Positions 12,640 to 26,179 of a DNA stretch of 64,000 nt are shown one piece after another. Location of the stretch: contig NC_092310.1 of the NCBI RefSeq assembly GCF_036785885.1, forward strand, positions 7,316,001-7,380,000, read 5' to 3'. Within the stretch, counting starts at the first letter, position 1. Each line of letters opens with the position of its first letter. Below the pieces are notes generated by a model. It made no database searches. It was not told where the DNA came from and was given only the letters and a program-made list of their open reading frames with translations. A program made the position numbers and the translations under genes. The stretch is from Coffea arabica. Its lineage: Eukaryota > Streptophyta > Magnoliopsida > Gentianales > Rubiaceae.

Positions 12640-14082
12640 TTTGACGTTGTTTGGCGGAATGAACACAACTGAAGCTACACTTATTGGATTAAGGTGTAAT
12701 TTACACCGTTTCGAAGCTAAGATAAAGGGCTACAACTTTGATGAGAACCACTCAGTCCAGTTCATAGTGTAGCAAGGTCAAATTTCAAGATACCAAACCA
12801 GAATTGCACAAACAGGTTAGCTACCGTATTATGGTTAAACGACCATAACTTAGGCTACCAAGGTCCAATCGGGGCATTTCCAGTGCTGTTAGAAAGCTAA
12901 GACACCGCACTAAAACTTTTGTGTTTTGGCCAAATTCTAATTCGGTAAGGATCAGGGTGAAAAGTCTCGGTCAGATTGGGTGAAGTGTCAACTCTGTCCA
13001 CCGAACTCTACCTAGGGCAATCTGGGGGTATTTCTGTCTTTTTACAGGCTACGGAGCTTAGATTGGGCTGAAAATTTACAGAAAACTATAAAACATCATT
13101 TTCTACAACTTTTATGTTTTAACCTAAGGCTGATTTGGCCTCCAACCTAGCCGAATAGAACCGGGCAGAATAGGGGTTAATTGAGACCCTAATCTGGAAA
13201 TTTCAGTACAAAGCGGAAATTTTCCGCAAATAGCTACAATTTACGCATCAAAGCTTCATTCTAGACCATTCCAACCCATCATATATGGCCAACCAACATT
13301 AAACATATAAAATAGAAAAATCATAGATAAAAATAAAAATTTCACCAATCTCTACCAAAAGTCAAGAAATCTTCCACAAAATCACATCTTTAACCAACAC
13401 AAGTCATTAATTTGACATTATCAAGACCAAAGAAAGAATTCCCTAGCTACTCACCTTGCAACCTCAAGAAAGGAAGCAACTTAGCACCAATTTCTTCCAA
13501 ACCACTTCACCCACTACCTCAAAACCACCTAGCTAAGGGTTTTTATGGAAAGATTTGAGGTTTAAACGGTTAAATTGCAAGATTAAGCAAGGTTAGTTGA
13601 AGAAGATTGAAGGGTTTTCTTTTCTTTTCTCCCTTGTGAGAGTCGGCCAAGAGATGTATGAAGAAGGTGAATTTTTGGGTCAATTTCTTGGTTATTTAGT
13701 AAAGTTGGTAAAATGGTCAAAGTCCAACTTTAAGTCACCAAGTGACACTTGTCACCTTTTTAGTGCAACTCTATCCTTTTGTCTCTCCAATGATAATCCA
13801 TCTAGGTAATCTCTAATTATCTCTTAACACTTGATAAATTAAATCCGGTATACCCAACTAAACCTAATTGGCCGAATTTTACCGAACTTACCGCACTAGT
13901 GGGTCCCATATCCGGTATATACTCTTAAAACCTCATGAACTAACTTATACTAGAAAAATAATTTAAAAACCATATTTGCTCATAAAAATTAATTTAAAAA
14001 TTTTTCGAATAAAGAAAATGTGAAAAGCGTGCAATTAGAATAAAATAAAATCTAAAAATTAAGAAAATTACGGGTTCTCACA
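12640..14082 (-). mobile_element. Truncated gypsy-like LTR fragment
   Basis: Read on the minus strand it starts at 14082 with TGTGAGAACCCGTAATTTTC, a start seen in long plant gypsy (Tekay/Del-type) LTRs. It runs about 1.4 kb through non-coding sequence, then stops near the 5' side of the Harbinger transposase. No CA end or target duplication was found on the left, so the LTR is truncated and its left boundary is approximate. It is a different family from the two 3.9-kb LTRs. Confidence 0.6.
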
Positions 14083-16072
14083 GATGTCATGCCAAGAATT
14101 TCACTTTTACATTATATATTTGGGAGTAGCCACAGTATCCCAAATATTTGATGTGAAAAGTTTTTCATCATATACAGTTTGGTGATTGAAATTATGGATT
14201 TTTAGTCAACATATTGGCTAGTTGACAATTTTTCTTATAACGCCATATACATAGGAGTAGCCATAGCATCTTAAGTATATTAGTGTCTGGAGAAATTTTG
14301 TATTTTTTTCACATATTGTTGAGTGAGTAAAGAAATTAAAAAAAAGGAATCTATATAAAGTTGCAATTAATTCACTAAGATAGTTATTCGGCCCCACAAG
14401 GAGGTAATTATTTTGCTGAGATTAATTAACATGAGATGGTAAATTAGAAAGTAAATTAAGAGATATTTCTATGCCCACAGGTACTAATTATTTCTTGAAT
14501 TTATTGTTTTAGATTACTAGTCTTATGATGAAGGAAAGTAAATTATATGCATTTTTCAACCTTTGGCCATAGGAAGGTTTGAAATTACTATTTGAATTGA
14601 CATGAGGTTGATTAAAATCAAGGTACAAACTTCATAGCATTTTTATAATATAGTTTTTGATTGTTAATTTAGTGTTTCATTCCAATGATTTTATGGTTCT
14701 TATTAGGTTGACTTTAAATTCGTTCTCCTTTGTTTTGGGTGCAAGTTTTAAATTAGCACTTTTATGAGAATGAACAAACCATTCTCATAATATGGATATA
14801 CTTGCTAATATAGAGGTTGAGTATGAGAATTAGAAGCAATTTAGTAGTTTGCTCATTCTGTCTCATATTCACATAAAATAGGGTTCAAATCCTAATTATT
14901 TATAGTTAAATCTTGCATGAAAGTCATAAAGAAATTATTGCAAGTTTTAACTAGCACCATTAGAAGGCTTTCTTTTGTGACACTTAAATATTAAAGTGTA
15001 TTTTGAAAAGATGAGAATTTTGCTATATCGTGAATTAAAGTCCCATCAAGTTGAGATTGAGTTATTTCTGTTGCATTTCATTCTTGATTCTTTCATAAAT
15101 AATTTCTTAGCCATTCAAACCTTTATAATACACATAAAGATATATGGTTAATCACTTGTTTAACCATGTGTATTAAAAAAGAATAAAGAGGTTAAGAAAT
15201 AAGAGAAACTTAACCTTCATGAAGAAGAAATGTAAAAAAACGTAATTTTGTTCTTAGTAAGTCAAACAACAATAAAGACCAATATTATTTGTAAGAGAGT
15301 AATACTTGATGCTTTACCTTGAGAGAAAGTAACTCAAAAGAAAATCTCAATTGTTGAGTGTTATAACTTGTGATATATTCGTGAATTGGCTAAAGTTTGT
15401 GAATTTGCATTGCTAGTATAATAAGTTTCTGATTATATGCAAAGTGAACAAAAGTTTCTTTATAGAAACTAAAAATATTCACATAAAGTGATGTATTCTC
15501 ATTTCAAGAAAATTTATTTTTCTAATACATTATTTTCTTATTACTTTAAACTTTTTATTTTCAAATTAATTACTAGCGGGTATGATTACGAACCTCATTA
15601 TCCAGTAGTAGATTTTGAAAATAGTGAAGTTATTAATTCTAAAGTTTCCAGTACCATCTTTTGAATTGAGCAAAATGCTACACTTGACCACAATAATTAT
15701 ATTGGCAGCAAATATGTTTATCACTAGGGGAAACTCCATAAATTTTGGCATAGGAAATTGACATATATCTCAATAAAAAATAAAGAGTTGATAAATCATA
15801 AATTTTTAAAGATTTTAGATTTATTAACTATGATATTTTAAGTAGACTGCATAAGTAAAGAGACTACTCAACCATTATGGATGCCATAAGAGTTTCATTA
15901 TAACACTAAAATTTTGTGAATTATTTGCTATCCTTTTTTATTGGTGAGGGATATTTATCTCATTATTAGATAACTATTCATCAAATACAAACTCCTTTCT
16001 TATTTGATAAAGAATTAATATTTGATACCTATGCAAGTATTCAAACGAGAAAGGAAATTTGAAATTTGAAGG
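14083..16072. other. AT-rich relic sequence, no gene seen
   Basis: No reading frame here has recognisable domains. Two related patches (GGGAGTAGCCACAGTATCCC near 14111 and AGGAGTAGCCATAGCATC near 14252) suggest old repeat sequence. Before the LTR inserted at 16073 this tract was joined to 19990 onward. Confidence 0.5.
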
Positions 16073-19000
16073 TGTGACGCCCCCCCCACTTCTCCCAAGG
16101 GCGAACCCAAGGGTATCCGCGAGACGCCTGCCCAACTCTCGCCAGGACTCAAGACAAATCAAATCGAACTTAACGATACATACCAAATACTACGAGTCAA
16201 AATAAAGAAAAGTCGCTTCCTTAACTAAATATTTAAATCTTACATCATGTTCACAAAAGATACATCAAGTTCCAAAATGCAACCATTAAAAGTCGACTAC
16301 ACATTTACAGCTCCGATTCCAATCAAAAGTATAATCTAGTCGGCTTTACCAAAATCTTCCAATCCAACCTGTTAAGGAAAACAAACTAATAGGATGAGCC
16401 AATACTCAGTGAGGCCAAGAAAACACACATGCAAACACATAATCCAAGTAGCGACAACAATTACATTGTAGGTAAGGCTATCAAATTCGAATAATTCACA
16501 TTTCGAATAGGAAAAATAAACAGAAACAATTCAAGGATACTGTAGCTCTCAGGAGCTAAATTCCATGCAGTCGAGTCGAAGTCTTGATCACATCTCACGT
16601 TGACACTCCGTCAACCACATAAGTATCAAATCCGTAGATACACCACTTTTCTTCGAATCCCGTCACCGTTACACCCCCTTACCGGGCCCGCTCATCAAAG
16701 TTTTTGATAATACTCGAGTATATCATGGCAATACTGCACGAGTAATGCCGAGCAAGATCTCTCCAATAGATCATGCTCTACGAATATCTCATGGTTTGCT
16801 AAGCTTATCGACCAAGCCCATGCTGGCTCGATTCGCAAAGTTAGCCAACGAGTTTTGGGCGTCCCCCGAATATGAATACGAATACGAATATAAGTCGATG
16901 AGCAACGCTCAAATCGACGATTCCAAATAGGAATCACAAATACGGATCACATTTACGAATCACATGTACAAATCACATCCACATTACCATGTACAAGTTC
17001 GATACGAATTCACATAGCAAAATTCGAATATAATTTCATTTGAAAGAGAACGAGTGCGATAAAGTACACCCTCGTCTCAAATTTCAAATTTACATAACGG
17101 ATAAGAAACAGATAACCACTTAACAACAAGTTCATGCACTTGACACTCACAGTGATTCAAGTAGCGAGTTCAAATGATGGTTTAGGCGTCTCCCGTGAGA
17201 TCCTCTGGAAGGTCCTCTTGAGCGCCTGAGCATTTAATAGTGAATTATCATTCACACATCCCAATTATCAAGGAAGATTGTGCACTAGTACAATCTGGGA
17301 AAATTTCATGAAAATGAACCTCAATTACTAGTAAATCGAGGTTCAAGTGGAGTTTCTTAATGTACAAGAGCAATCGAGTTTTGTTATCTTGGAAATCAAG
17401 CATAAACATTCAAGTATTATCGAAGGAATAAGGAATACTTGAAAAACTCCATTTCCTTGAAATTCAGAAAATTTCAGTTTTAATACGATATTTTGAAAAA
17501 ATCGTATCTCAGATTCCACATGTCGAAAATTGGAAAACTTGATACCGTTGGAAACCTCTTCCAAAGTACTAAAAGTTCTTAGAAGACACTTTTCCATGAA
17601 TCTAAGTGGAAGTTGTTCAAAAATGAGCTTAAAGTTTCTGTTCCAAATCACCCAGGATTGAGCCGGGGTTGGTTTTTCGCTAACTTTGAAAATTCAGCAG
17701 AATTCACTCGTTGTAAACCAGCCCTTGAAATTTGTAGCTCAATTAGAGGTGCAAGTAAGGTTTCGGACAGAACAAGCGGTTCAAGAATCGGAGTTTCGAT
17801 CACCAAGATATGGTAGCTCAAAGTTGGGAAAAATTCAAGACTGTTACAAAATTTCCAGATTTGGTTCCGACTTTGGACCTTTTGTTAAGTGTCGAAACGG
17901 ACTTGAATTGACACCAAATTTTGTAGTATAATACTCCCATATGAAGGGTATCTCTCTATCAAATTTCATGGAAAAATACCCTCGGAAAGGTGGTTAATCA
18001 ATCAACCAAAGTTTGGAAAAATCCTTAAGGCAATCTGTCCAAATCTAAGGTTTCAAAAATGAGGCAGTCGCCGTATTTTGATCATAACTCCCTCCATTTA
18101 ACTCGGAATTGGGAATGGTTGATAGTGTTAGAAAATACATTCATAGGGCTAAAATTTCACAGAAGAAATTGTTTCAAGTTTCAGCATGCAACTGGTTCGA
18201 AATTAAGCCTAAAGTTGCAGCATCATCAAATCATTTCGGCAGAACGGAGAAACAGGACAGCCGACTTCAGATGAATGGTGTGGCTCACACACATGAAACC
18301 AGAATGTGCACTATACACCGTTGGAAACATGGGAACATCTAGTTTCAAATGCCACTAACGGCACTTGATTTCGACGTCGGAGTACGGAGTTATGGATGAA
18401 ACACGAACACTGGTCTGGTTATGACGGCAACCGTTTTCCCACATTACTAGCTTTGGAAATAAATTCGTTTGACCCACCAAAACTCAGTATTTTTCAACGA
18501 AAATTTGTACACAACTGCTACAACATGTAAAAAACATAATCAGGCCATTAAATCCTCAGTTTCTGCATTAGAATGACCGAACAGAGCAGGGGTAAAATGG
18601 AAACTTTTTGTTTCAAGAGTTCAATAACGTTTCTGGTAACAAAGCACCTTTAATCTACTTCCTTAAGCTCTAATTCAGCAACAAAACCATCATCAAACAT
18701 CATCACAGCCATCAACCCAAAGTGGGAGTTCATAGAGCCCACGTTTAACAATTTTCCCAACAATACAAGCTACTAAAGTGACGATTCTAGCTCAAATGCA
18801 TAAATCAAACTCCAAAAGACAAGTTTAAGGTGATGGATTACTACCTACTTTGATGGCTGGTTAGGACAGAAGTTTCGGCCCCTTTGAAGCTTGAAGAACC
18901 GTGAAAGCTCCTCCCTTTTCCAGCTAAATGTGTTGTCCAAGACTTAGGCTAAGTGGTGCTAAATTTTTAGAATTCGGTGGTGATTTGCATGAGTTTTGGA

Positions 19001-19989
19001 AGAAGAAATGTTGAAGGTTTCGGTTGTCCCTTTTGCTGCTGCTATCCGGCCATGAAACTTTGCAGAAATGAAATGAGATTGCTGGTTCCTTTGCGTACAT
19101 AAGACGCTTGACGTCTAATATATTAAATACGTCAAATCAATTACAACTAGTGCCCTACGCGCGGGTTTTGTGTTCGATTTCTCTTACGTTTGTTGCACTA
19201 GTGCACTAAACCTCTAGGGCACTTACATTCATATAAATATTATTCATTCTTAATTGTCCCAAAATAATGGTCCAAAATCCCTCAATTAAGCGCGCACGTG
19301 AAAACGCGTATTTCTAATTTAGGCGCAATAAAATTGAAACCTTTGAGAAAATCTTATAACGATCGTACCACTAACTATCACTTCAATATTTAAACCTAAA
19401 ATTGCCTATTTTAGGACCATTGTATATGTCTTAAATTTTTGAGCTTATTGTACTCCTAATTGGCTAAAGTTTTCAGACACGTTTTCACTTTTTCACTAAA
19501 CAAACTTCTAAGAAAATAATTTTTTTTGAAACGAGACACTTTAAAAATATAACGAAGCTATAAAACCATATATTTAGGTCTAATAAGGATAGAAAATAAT
19601 ATTCGGGCAAAAATCCAAATAGATAATTAATTGAGCCAAAATTAGGGGTTTAAAAATAATAATTTTACGAGTCCTCACGTGAATTGAGTATTAATTCCTC
19701 AATTATCCTTTCTTAATCTATTATTGATCGTTCTTAATTCTCCAATATTAATACACTCTCGATTCAAATATAGTCTCGAAAAACGTGCACTCGTTGTTTC
19801 GAACTAAACGAGTTTTCGAAGAGTGAATTTTTCCAACAAAACTCTTTTAAAAATATAAAAGAGGCGTCGTTCCATATAAATGGATTTTAAATGATGGAAA
19901 TAAATAATTTGGAGAAAAATGAGTAAATAAATATTTAAACAAACTACTAATATTCGATAAAATAAAATAAAAAATTTCGGGTCCTCACA
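16073..19989 (-). mobile_element. Second solo LTR of the 3.9-kb family, inverted
   Basis: This 3917-bp tract is the reverse-complement relative of 5686-9645 along its whole length. It starts TGTGACGCCCC and ends GGGTCCTCACA on the plus strand. Flanks are GAAGG (16068-16072) and GAGGG (19990-19994), a 5-bp target duplication with one mismatch. It has no coding domains. The two copies lie in opposite orientation about 6.4 kb apart and could pair as a large hairpin or promote inversion. Confidence 0.82.
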
Positions 19990-22271
19990 GAGGGATAGAA
20001 AATAAAATGAAGGCACACCAAAAAAAAAGGGCTATCCTATTTGTGCTCATTAAATAGGAAACATTGCTAATGAGTAAAAGCAATGCTTGATTGGTTTCAT
20101 CCAATGGTGTACTTTAAGGAAATAATGAGATACTTGTGGATATAGCATATTGGCAATATTTATATCTTGTGCGTAATGCCTTGAAATTGAAGTATATTCT
20201 TAAACAATTTCTTCCAAAATTATTTAAACGCCACTTTGATTATGATATGGATGAAAATCAAGTTTAAGATATTATGTTTAGTTTTGTGAGGGTGATCAAC
20301 CTACACATAAAGAAACTATACAAAAGAAACAAGACTATCTTGCTCCAAGAAATTTAGATTCTTTTACACTTCAAAAATTATTAGAACTGAAGATTTAAAT
20401 TTCTTAAGAGCATGAAGTAAGTGGGAGTGTTTTGACTCTGGAATGGAGTATTGAAAAGGTAAGGATTCATATTTGACTCCTTTGAATATGGAAAATTGAT
20501 AGCTTTTCTCAAAATTATTATTTAATTATTTTAGATAAGCAATCGAATGAAAAATTCCTTGTCAAATAAACACATGAAGTAAATCTACATTGAACCCACT
20601 GGTTGAGTTATCTTATAGACAGCGGGAGGAAAAATGTTCTCTATAAAAAATTGAAGTTCTTTAATTACTATGTTGTATATCTACAAGAGTTTAAGGATGA
20701 ATTGTGTAATGTTTTCATGAGGTGCAAATGGAGAAATCTCCGTGTTTCAAGAATAGTGTCACAAATTACCACAAAATCTCTACCAAATTTGAGAGATTAT
20801 ATTTGGGGTAATTATGGCACTAGTAACTCACTATTAGAGATACATTAGATAAATATGAAAATGAATGTCCTTAACGCAATTCTTGATAATTAGGCATATA
20901 CATGTGTCACCATGGTAGAGAATGTAATTTAAACCAAATTATTGCTCCTCAATAGTATATTAATTTGTTCTTCATTTGATCTTAGAAGAATTTTTCTAGT
21001 AAATTAATATACATTAAGGTTAGTGGGAGTAATACTATGAGAGTTTTTCTCAATCATGATATTTGTGAAACCCTTCTATCATTAATATTCACAAAATAGA
21101 ATGTAAAAGATAGTTAATCTGTCTTAGAACCTTCATGCAAGAGTTCCTTGGTAATAAAGAACAAATATTACTTTTAAATAATAATAGTGAACAATTGCAT
21201 AATGTTCACATCATGCATTGGAATGAATATAAATTCACCAAGAACGCTATGAAGTTGTACTACAGGCATCTATTGTTTGGCCTAAAGTTTGTCGATATTG
21301 TATTTTGGCTAATATAGATATTTGATTTGATTATACCCTTTCATTATGTATACATAAAAGAGTGGAAGTCAAGACATTCAGGTCGACACAAGGTATTCAA
21401 TAGTTATTTAGAAAGTAAAATGTAGCTATTGAGTACACATCAAGGTGTTATTATTGTTGATCAACAATTAAAGGTTGCCGGGTAAGTTGTTAATGATCAA
21501 ATAACTCATATAGAACTCACTAGGTCATTTAGTATTTTGCTATCATTCTAAAACTATTGTTGTTGTCTAGACACTCAAAATACTTATGTTTACATGATTT
21601 TGTGCACATTATTGTTCATGTATAAAGTAAAGATCATGTGATCCATAAAGTTGAATCCTGAATAACTTATATGAAGTTATTCATAAAATTTTTTTAAAGC
21701 ACTTGATTAGAAAGTATAATATATTGTAATACATAGAAGGAAGTGTTTGTCATGAGAACATAATCGCCATGATTCATGTATTATTATTTTCTGATTAAAC
21801 GACTATTACATAATTGTTGAATTTGGTGAGTGACAAACAAAACTTATGGCCATTTTAAGTATCTAATCACTCATATGTTAACTGACTATTTCATGTGGGT
21901 CAAGTGGAAGAAAGTAAAACTTGCCTCTTTTAGAGGCAATTGTGACCCATATGATTGATTCTAAATTAATTGATATCCTAATTAATTGATTGATATTTTC
22001 AATAATTAATTAGTATTTTCCATTTGTTAATGATTGATTGATATCTTTTGCTAATTGATATATGATTCAATCAATTAACCAACCAAATCAATCAATTAGT
22101 CAGAAAAGATTATGGATTATGACAAGATTTTTTTGATGGAAGGAAACCCTAGAGATTTTGATAATTGCTAGTAAGGGTTCCTGGCCTAACCTATAAATAG
22201 CCTATGGTATCCCATCAACACTACACTCTCTGATTAGGTATAGACTAGAAACTCCTTACTCTAACTTTTTC

Positions 22272-22311
<40 letters not shown>

Positions 22312-22912
22312 ATAGACAAGAAAGAGTCAAAGAGATGAGGAGAGACCAATTTGTACTTAATAATGATGGTTAGAGGTAAGTCTATTTAGATTTTCGCTGC
22401 ATAGTACATTCATATGTACATAATTAGTATAGCAAGCTCAACCCTATTGACAATTCTATTTTGTATGTATATATTCTTGCTGTGACGACTCTCAATAGTT
22501 CACAAGTACCGCGTTTACTCTTGTCAAACTGTGTCTGCAATTAGATTGATTTTGATTACAGAGCTCAGGGGACAATGCGAAAGAAATGCTGTGTAAGGGA
22601 CCTCTGTATTTTCTCAGTGCAAAATTCATCCAAAATGAGCTCGTGCTAGGCTCCTGCTTGATAGGATCTTGGTTTTGAGCTGAAATTTAACTCAATTAGT
22701 TGGTAAGGCTAGCTGGAATCAGTTAGAGCCATTTATTGGGTAAGCAAAGCTCAGAGTTTTCTAACCAAGACATAAAAAGCATGATAATGCAGCAGAGGAC
22801 GATGTGTGCTGGCCTCCTTTTGATAAAATCCAACTTTGGTGGGGTAGGAGGTTGGCTAAAATGTAAGTTGAAATTTTGGAAAATGAGAATATAGGAACAT
22901 TCAAATTTCATA
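19990..22912. other. AT-rich relic, possibly decayed LTR element
   Basis: No intact gene is visible. Hints of an old LTR element are a TATA-like CTATAAATAG near 22191 and repeated GTGGGAGT tracts (near 20422 and 21021). A run of ATTAATTGAT variants occurs near 21960-22080. I could not define ends or target duplications. Confidence 0.4.
22275..22309. repeat. (TA)n microsatellite
   Basis: An uninterrupted TA dinucleotide run of about 35 bp follows a TTCTTC tract. It is a likely length-polymorphic site. Confidence 0.95.
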
Positions 22913-24110
22913 GGGATAATTTTAGAAACCTCCCCTAAGGTTTCTGATAGTTTCACTGTCTTCCCCTAAAGTTTTAAATATATCACTAACCTCTCTTAAA
23001 ACTAAATTTTCTTGTAACAAATTAGCGCAATTCAAAAAAATTAATAATAAAAAAATGATTTCAAGAGTGAGAAAAATATTTCATACAAAAGTGCCCCTCA
23101 ACTAATTACTAGTTGGTTGACTTAGAATCAAAAGGGATTATTAGTTAAGAATAGAAAATAAAAACCATAGTTAGAATGTGTCAGTGTAAGTAAGGCAAAT
23201 TACAATACTAGCATGAGCCCACTAGAATTCAATAACAATGGCTCGCAAAATCAAAGAATTGGAAGGAAATTTTATTAATTTAGAATCAATATTTACACAT
23301 TGAATTCCTCAATTCTTAGTGGTGAAATTTGGAAGATTTTGAGTAAGAATTAAATAAGACTAAGTATGACCTTTTCAAGAAAAATGCCACATTAAATAAA
23401 AAATATAAAATATGATCAAATATTGTTTTGAATTATTTCTTTTACTTACAAGGTCCATTATTTCACATGATTACTAAGAAATTTCTATCATTTGTAACAA
23501 AAAAAACAACTCTCAGGCAATGTTTGCATGAATAGAATGGAAATGACTTTAATGGAAAATAAGTAAATCAAAGTGGAGAAAATCATTTTAAACAATCTTT
23601 TTGGAATTATGTATACAAAGAAAAAGAAAAAAAATTGAAAATAGGGAGAGAATAGATTATGTGCAGTTACACTTTATCTAAACTTAATAAAATTTATTTG
23701 TAAACATATTTTAACAATTTATCCTTTTTGTGCATTTTTGTATTCATCTTGTTATTTTTATAAAAAAAACTTATGAAATAATAATCTCTCAATATAAATT
23801 TTAATCTTTTTTGGGGGAAGAAATTACAAGAACTACTAAAATTAGAAAAAGAATTTAAAATGTTAACAATTATTGTTATAAAATTTGGTATTCAAGATTT
23901 TCAAGCTTTTTTACATTCCAAATTATGGGAGTACAAGTGGCTCAACTATCTCTCCATACAACTATGTAAAATTTCCCAAGTTGCAGGGTAATAAAGTCAT
24001 TTGACCATTGATGTGGTAAGCATTGAATTCCAATTGGTTGACCGGGGGAGGGTAAGTGATATTTTAAGAATCTTGGGGGAGGGCAGTAAAATTGTCATTG
24101 AAATTATCCC
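22913..24110. mobile_element. Non-autonomous MULE, 1.2 kb
   Basis: Ends are GGGATAATTT and its complement AAATTATCCC. Degenerate inverted similarity (CCTCCCCTAAGG, ATATCACT-ACC) extends inward about 90 bp. A perfect 9-bp duplication AATTTCATA flanks it (22904-22912 and 24111-24119). The interior is AT-rich and non-coding. The 9-bp duplication marks a Mutator-like element. A related GGGATAATTTCA terminus is embedded in both arms of the giant element at 33901-38222. Confidence 0.88.
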
Positions 24111-24119
24111 AATTTCATA

Positions 24120-26179
24120 AGTAGGGCGAAACTTTTATTAAGTTTGTGGATGGGGTATGGGTTACTACTATTCACCAAACGAACAGATTTTTGGCTAAGT
24201 AATTAAATCACACTTGTAACAATGTACACTTTGTCAAGAGCAAAAAAATTCTTTTTTGAAATGTGCATCTTATCGAACAATAATATGCACCTAAATGATA
24301 AAAATATGTAGTTTGGTAAAATGTACATAAATCCAAATATGCACATCTAAATTGATACAGCTGTGTATAGGTATAATCAAATTACACACATACAAGTCGC
24401 AATATGTGCACATAAGGGTAATTTTCTTATTATACTTACAATATTTCTTTTAATAGTTCATGACCATTAACTCGCACCTCATGCAAGGGGTAGGGATGGA
24501 TTGGATGTTAGAAGGAAGGGAATGTAAGTGAAATGTCCTGGAATCGAGACATCCCGCCTATATTAAAAAAAAAGAAAAAAAAACTCAAACGTCATTCATA
24601 AATTTTCCAAAACTTACACCTTCTTTTAAATTTTAAATCTTTCTATTCCCTTTCTCCCAATTATCCCAAAATTTAAATTGGCTGGTGGGAACATGAAAAA
24701 ATAACTACGGTAGTAGGGATCTAGACTCCTTCACTTGAATGGGCCAAATTTGAGTGATGTTATTTTCAGCAGCACGAAAGACACCGTAACTTCTAAAATT
24801 ATAAACAAACACAAAACTCCCTCAGTCATTGAAAGTTATAAACATATATAAAGGTCCCTTGGTCGTTACATGTATTGTTCGGGATTTTAAATATTCGTGA
24901 AAGTGTATAAAAATCACAAGTCAAATATCTAAGCTATAGGGTTAACGATATAGGATGACGATTGAGAAAAATTACAGTTAAAGAGTTTTTTGTGGCTTTC
25001 AAAATTACAATGGTTTTTCGCATTCCTATTTTCCTTTTATTATACACTTAAATCGATGTTGTTTGCCAGGATAAATATAAACGTGGCCCAAAAAGAGTAG
25101 GAACTATCTCGTGCACCAGCATACGTAGTTTTATTGTATAACTGATACTAATACGTATATATTTGTTGGTAGTGAAAGTAGAGAGAAATTTATACTTTTA
25201 TTCACTAGTTTGTTTGGAGTTCACAAGATTGCAAATGAGGTTGGAATAACATCTAGTTTTACGGAAAGCAGAATGAATAATACATTAACTAACTTTAATA
25301 CTTATACATGGAATAGTACATCAAGATGATAAAATTGAGTTGTTTCATGAGAAGATAAGTGTATCACATTAATCTAGGGGGAAAATACATGTATTAATCC
25401 TCTAGGGGAATTGAATGGACATCCACATCTATTTGTATTTGTTTCATAACAAGTTTGGTGTTTTTGTCATTTTTTTTTTGGGTAATCATGAAAAGTTTTA
25501 AGTCTCACAAAAAATGATAACTCTTTTTGTTTTAATCCGTCGAGACATTGGTTTACACTATTATCTCGCTGCAACATAGTTTCAACATATTTCTCAAAAT
25601 ATTTTCATCTAACTTTGAATTCATGTATATTCCTGTTTGGTTAAGTTACACTAAATTTCTTTAACAATTATCATTCAATTCAATATACTTTAAAATAAGT
25701 TAAATTAAAAGAACCGTTTTCTCTTAGTCTTAAAAAGAATTAAGTTAGTAATATTCATATTTGAGAACAACACGTTACCCACACTAAGTCTAGAAAAGAA
25801 TTACTGATGTATCAGAATTATCGTTTTCGAAAAAAAAGATGTATCTGTTTATTTAAAAAAAAAAAAAAATCATTGTTTCACTAATTTAGATACAAAAAAT
25901 CAACAAAATTGAGATGATGTACAGATTATTGAAAAGGGGCCAATTTTGTCAAGACTTCATGTTTTCTCACCAAAGCTATTGAGCACCAATCTCAAAAAAG
26001 TCATAAAGAGCCAAGCCAAAGCAAAAAAAAAAATCAATAAGGAAGGCAACAAACTGGCCTGTACGGTGACCTTATCCTTTTGGATTCATTTCAGCGGATA
26101 ATGATTCATTTACACTTGATAGTGATGTAAATCTGCATCCATCTTCAAAAGCAAAAAATACCTCCCTTGTTTCCTGTTA
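24120..26179. other. Upstream region of the intact P450 gene
   Basis: About 2 kb with no gene. It contains a degenerate SINE-like patch (24487-24583) and several poly-A/T runs. The last 150 bp before the ATG are purine-rich. I see no convincing TATA box at a standard distance, so the transcription start is not assigned. Confidence 0.5.
24487..24583 (+). mobile_element. Degenerate SINE-like copy
   Basis: A G-rich head, AATGTAAGTG, a box-B-like GGAATCGAGAC and a terminal A-rich tract follow the same order as the elements at 997 and 30669. Flanking repeats are weak (AACTC on both sides), so it is older or its ends are misplaced. Confidence 0.45.

Larger units (their letters stand above)
4526..12640 (-). 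mobile_element. PIF/Harbinger element, broken by later insertions
   Basis: Copy B continues past the base matching 4525, whereas copy A switches to GGGGCTGCTTGTTTC directly after a TTA. TTA is the classic Harbinger target, and the GGAATTGGAAT-rich subterminal sequence fits that superfamily. Minus-strand remains of the two Harbinger proteins follow at 9856-12585. Between them lie a MULE-type element (4876-5648) and a solo LTR (5686-9645), both with target duplications, which restores one continuous element when removed. The right terminus was not found and was probably lost where the gypsy-like LTR fragment now starts. The link between the 4526 end and the ORFs is inferred from continuity. Confidence 0.65.

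Noticed and set aside
17343..18342. Frames at 17343-18342 as genes
   Set aside because: They are counterparts of the LTR frames at 7259-8457 in the inverted LTR copy; conservation reflects repeat identity, not coding.
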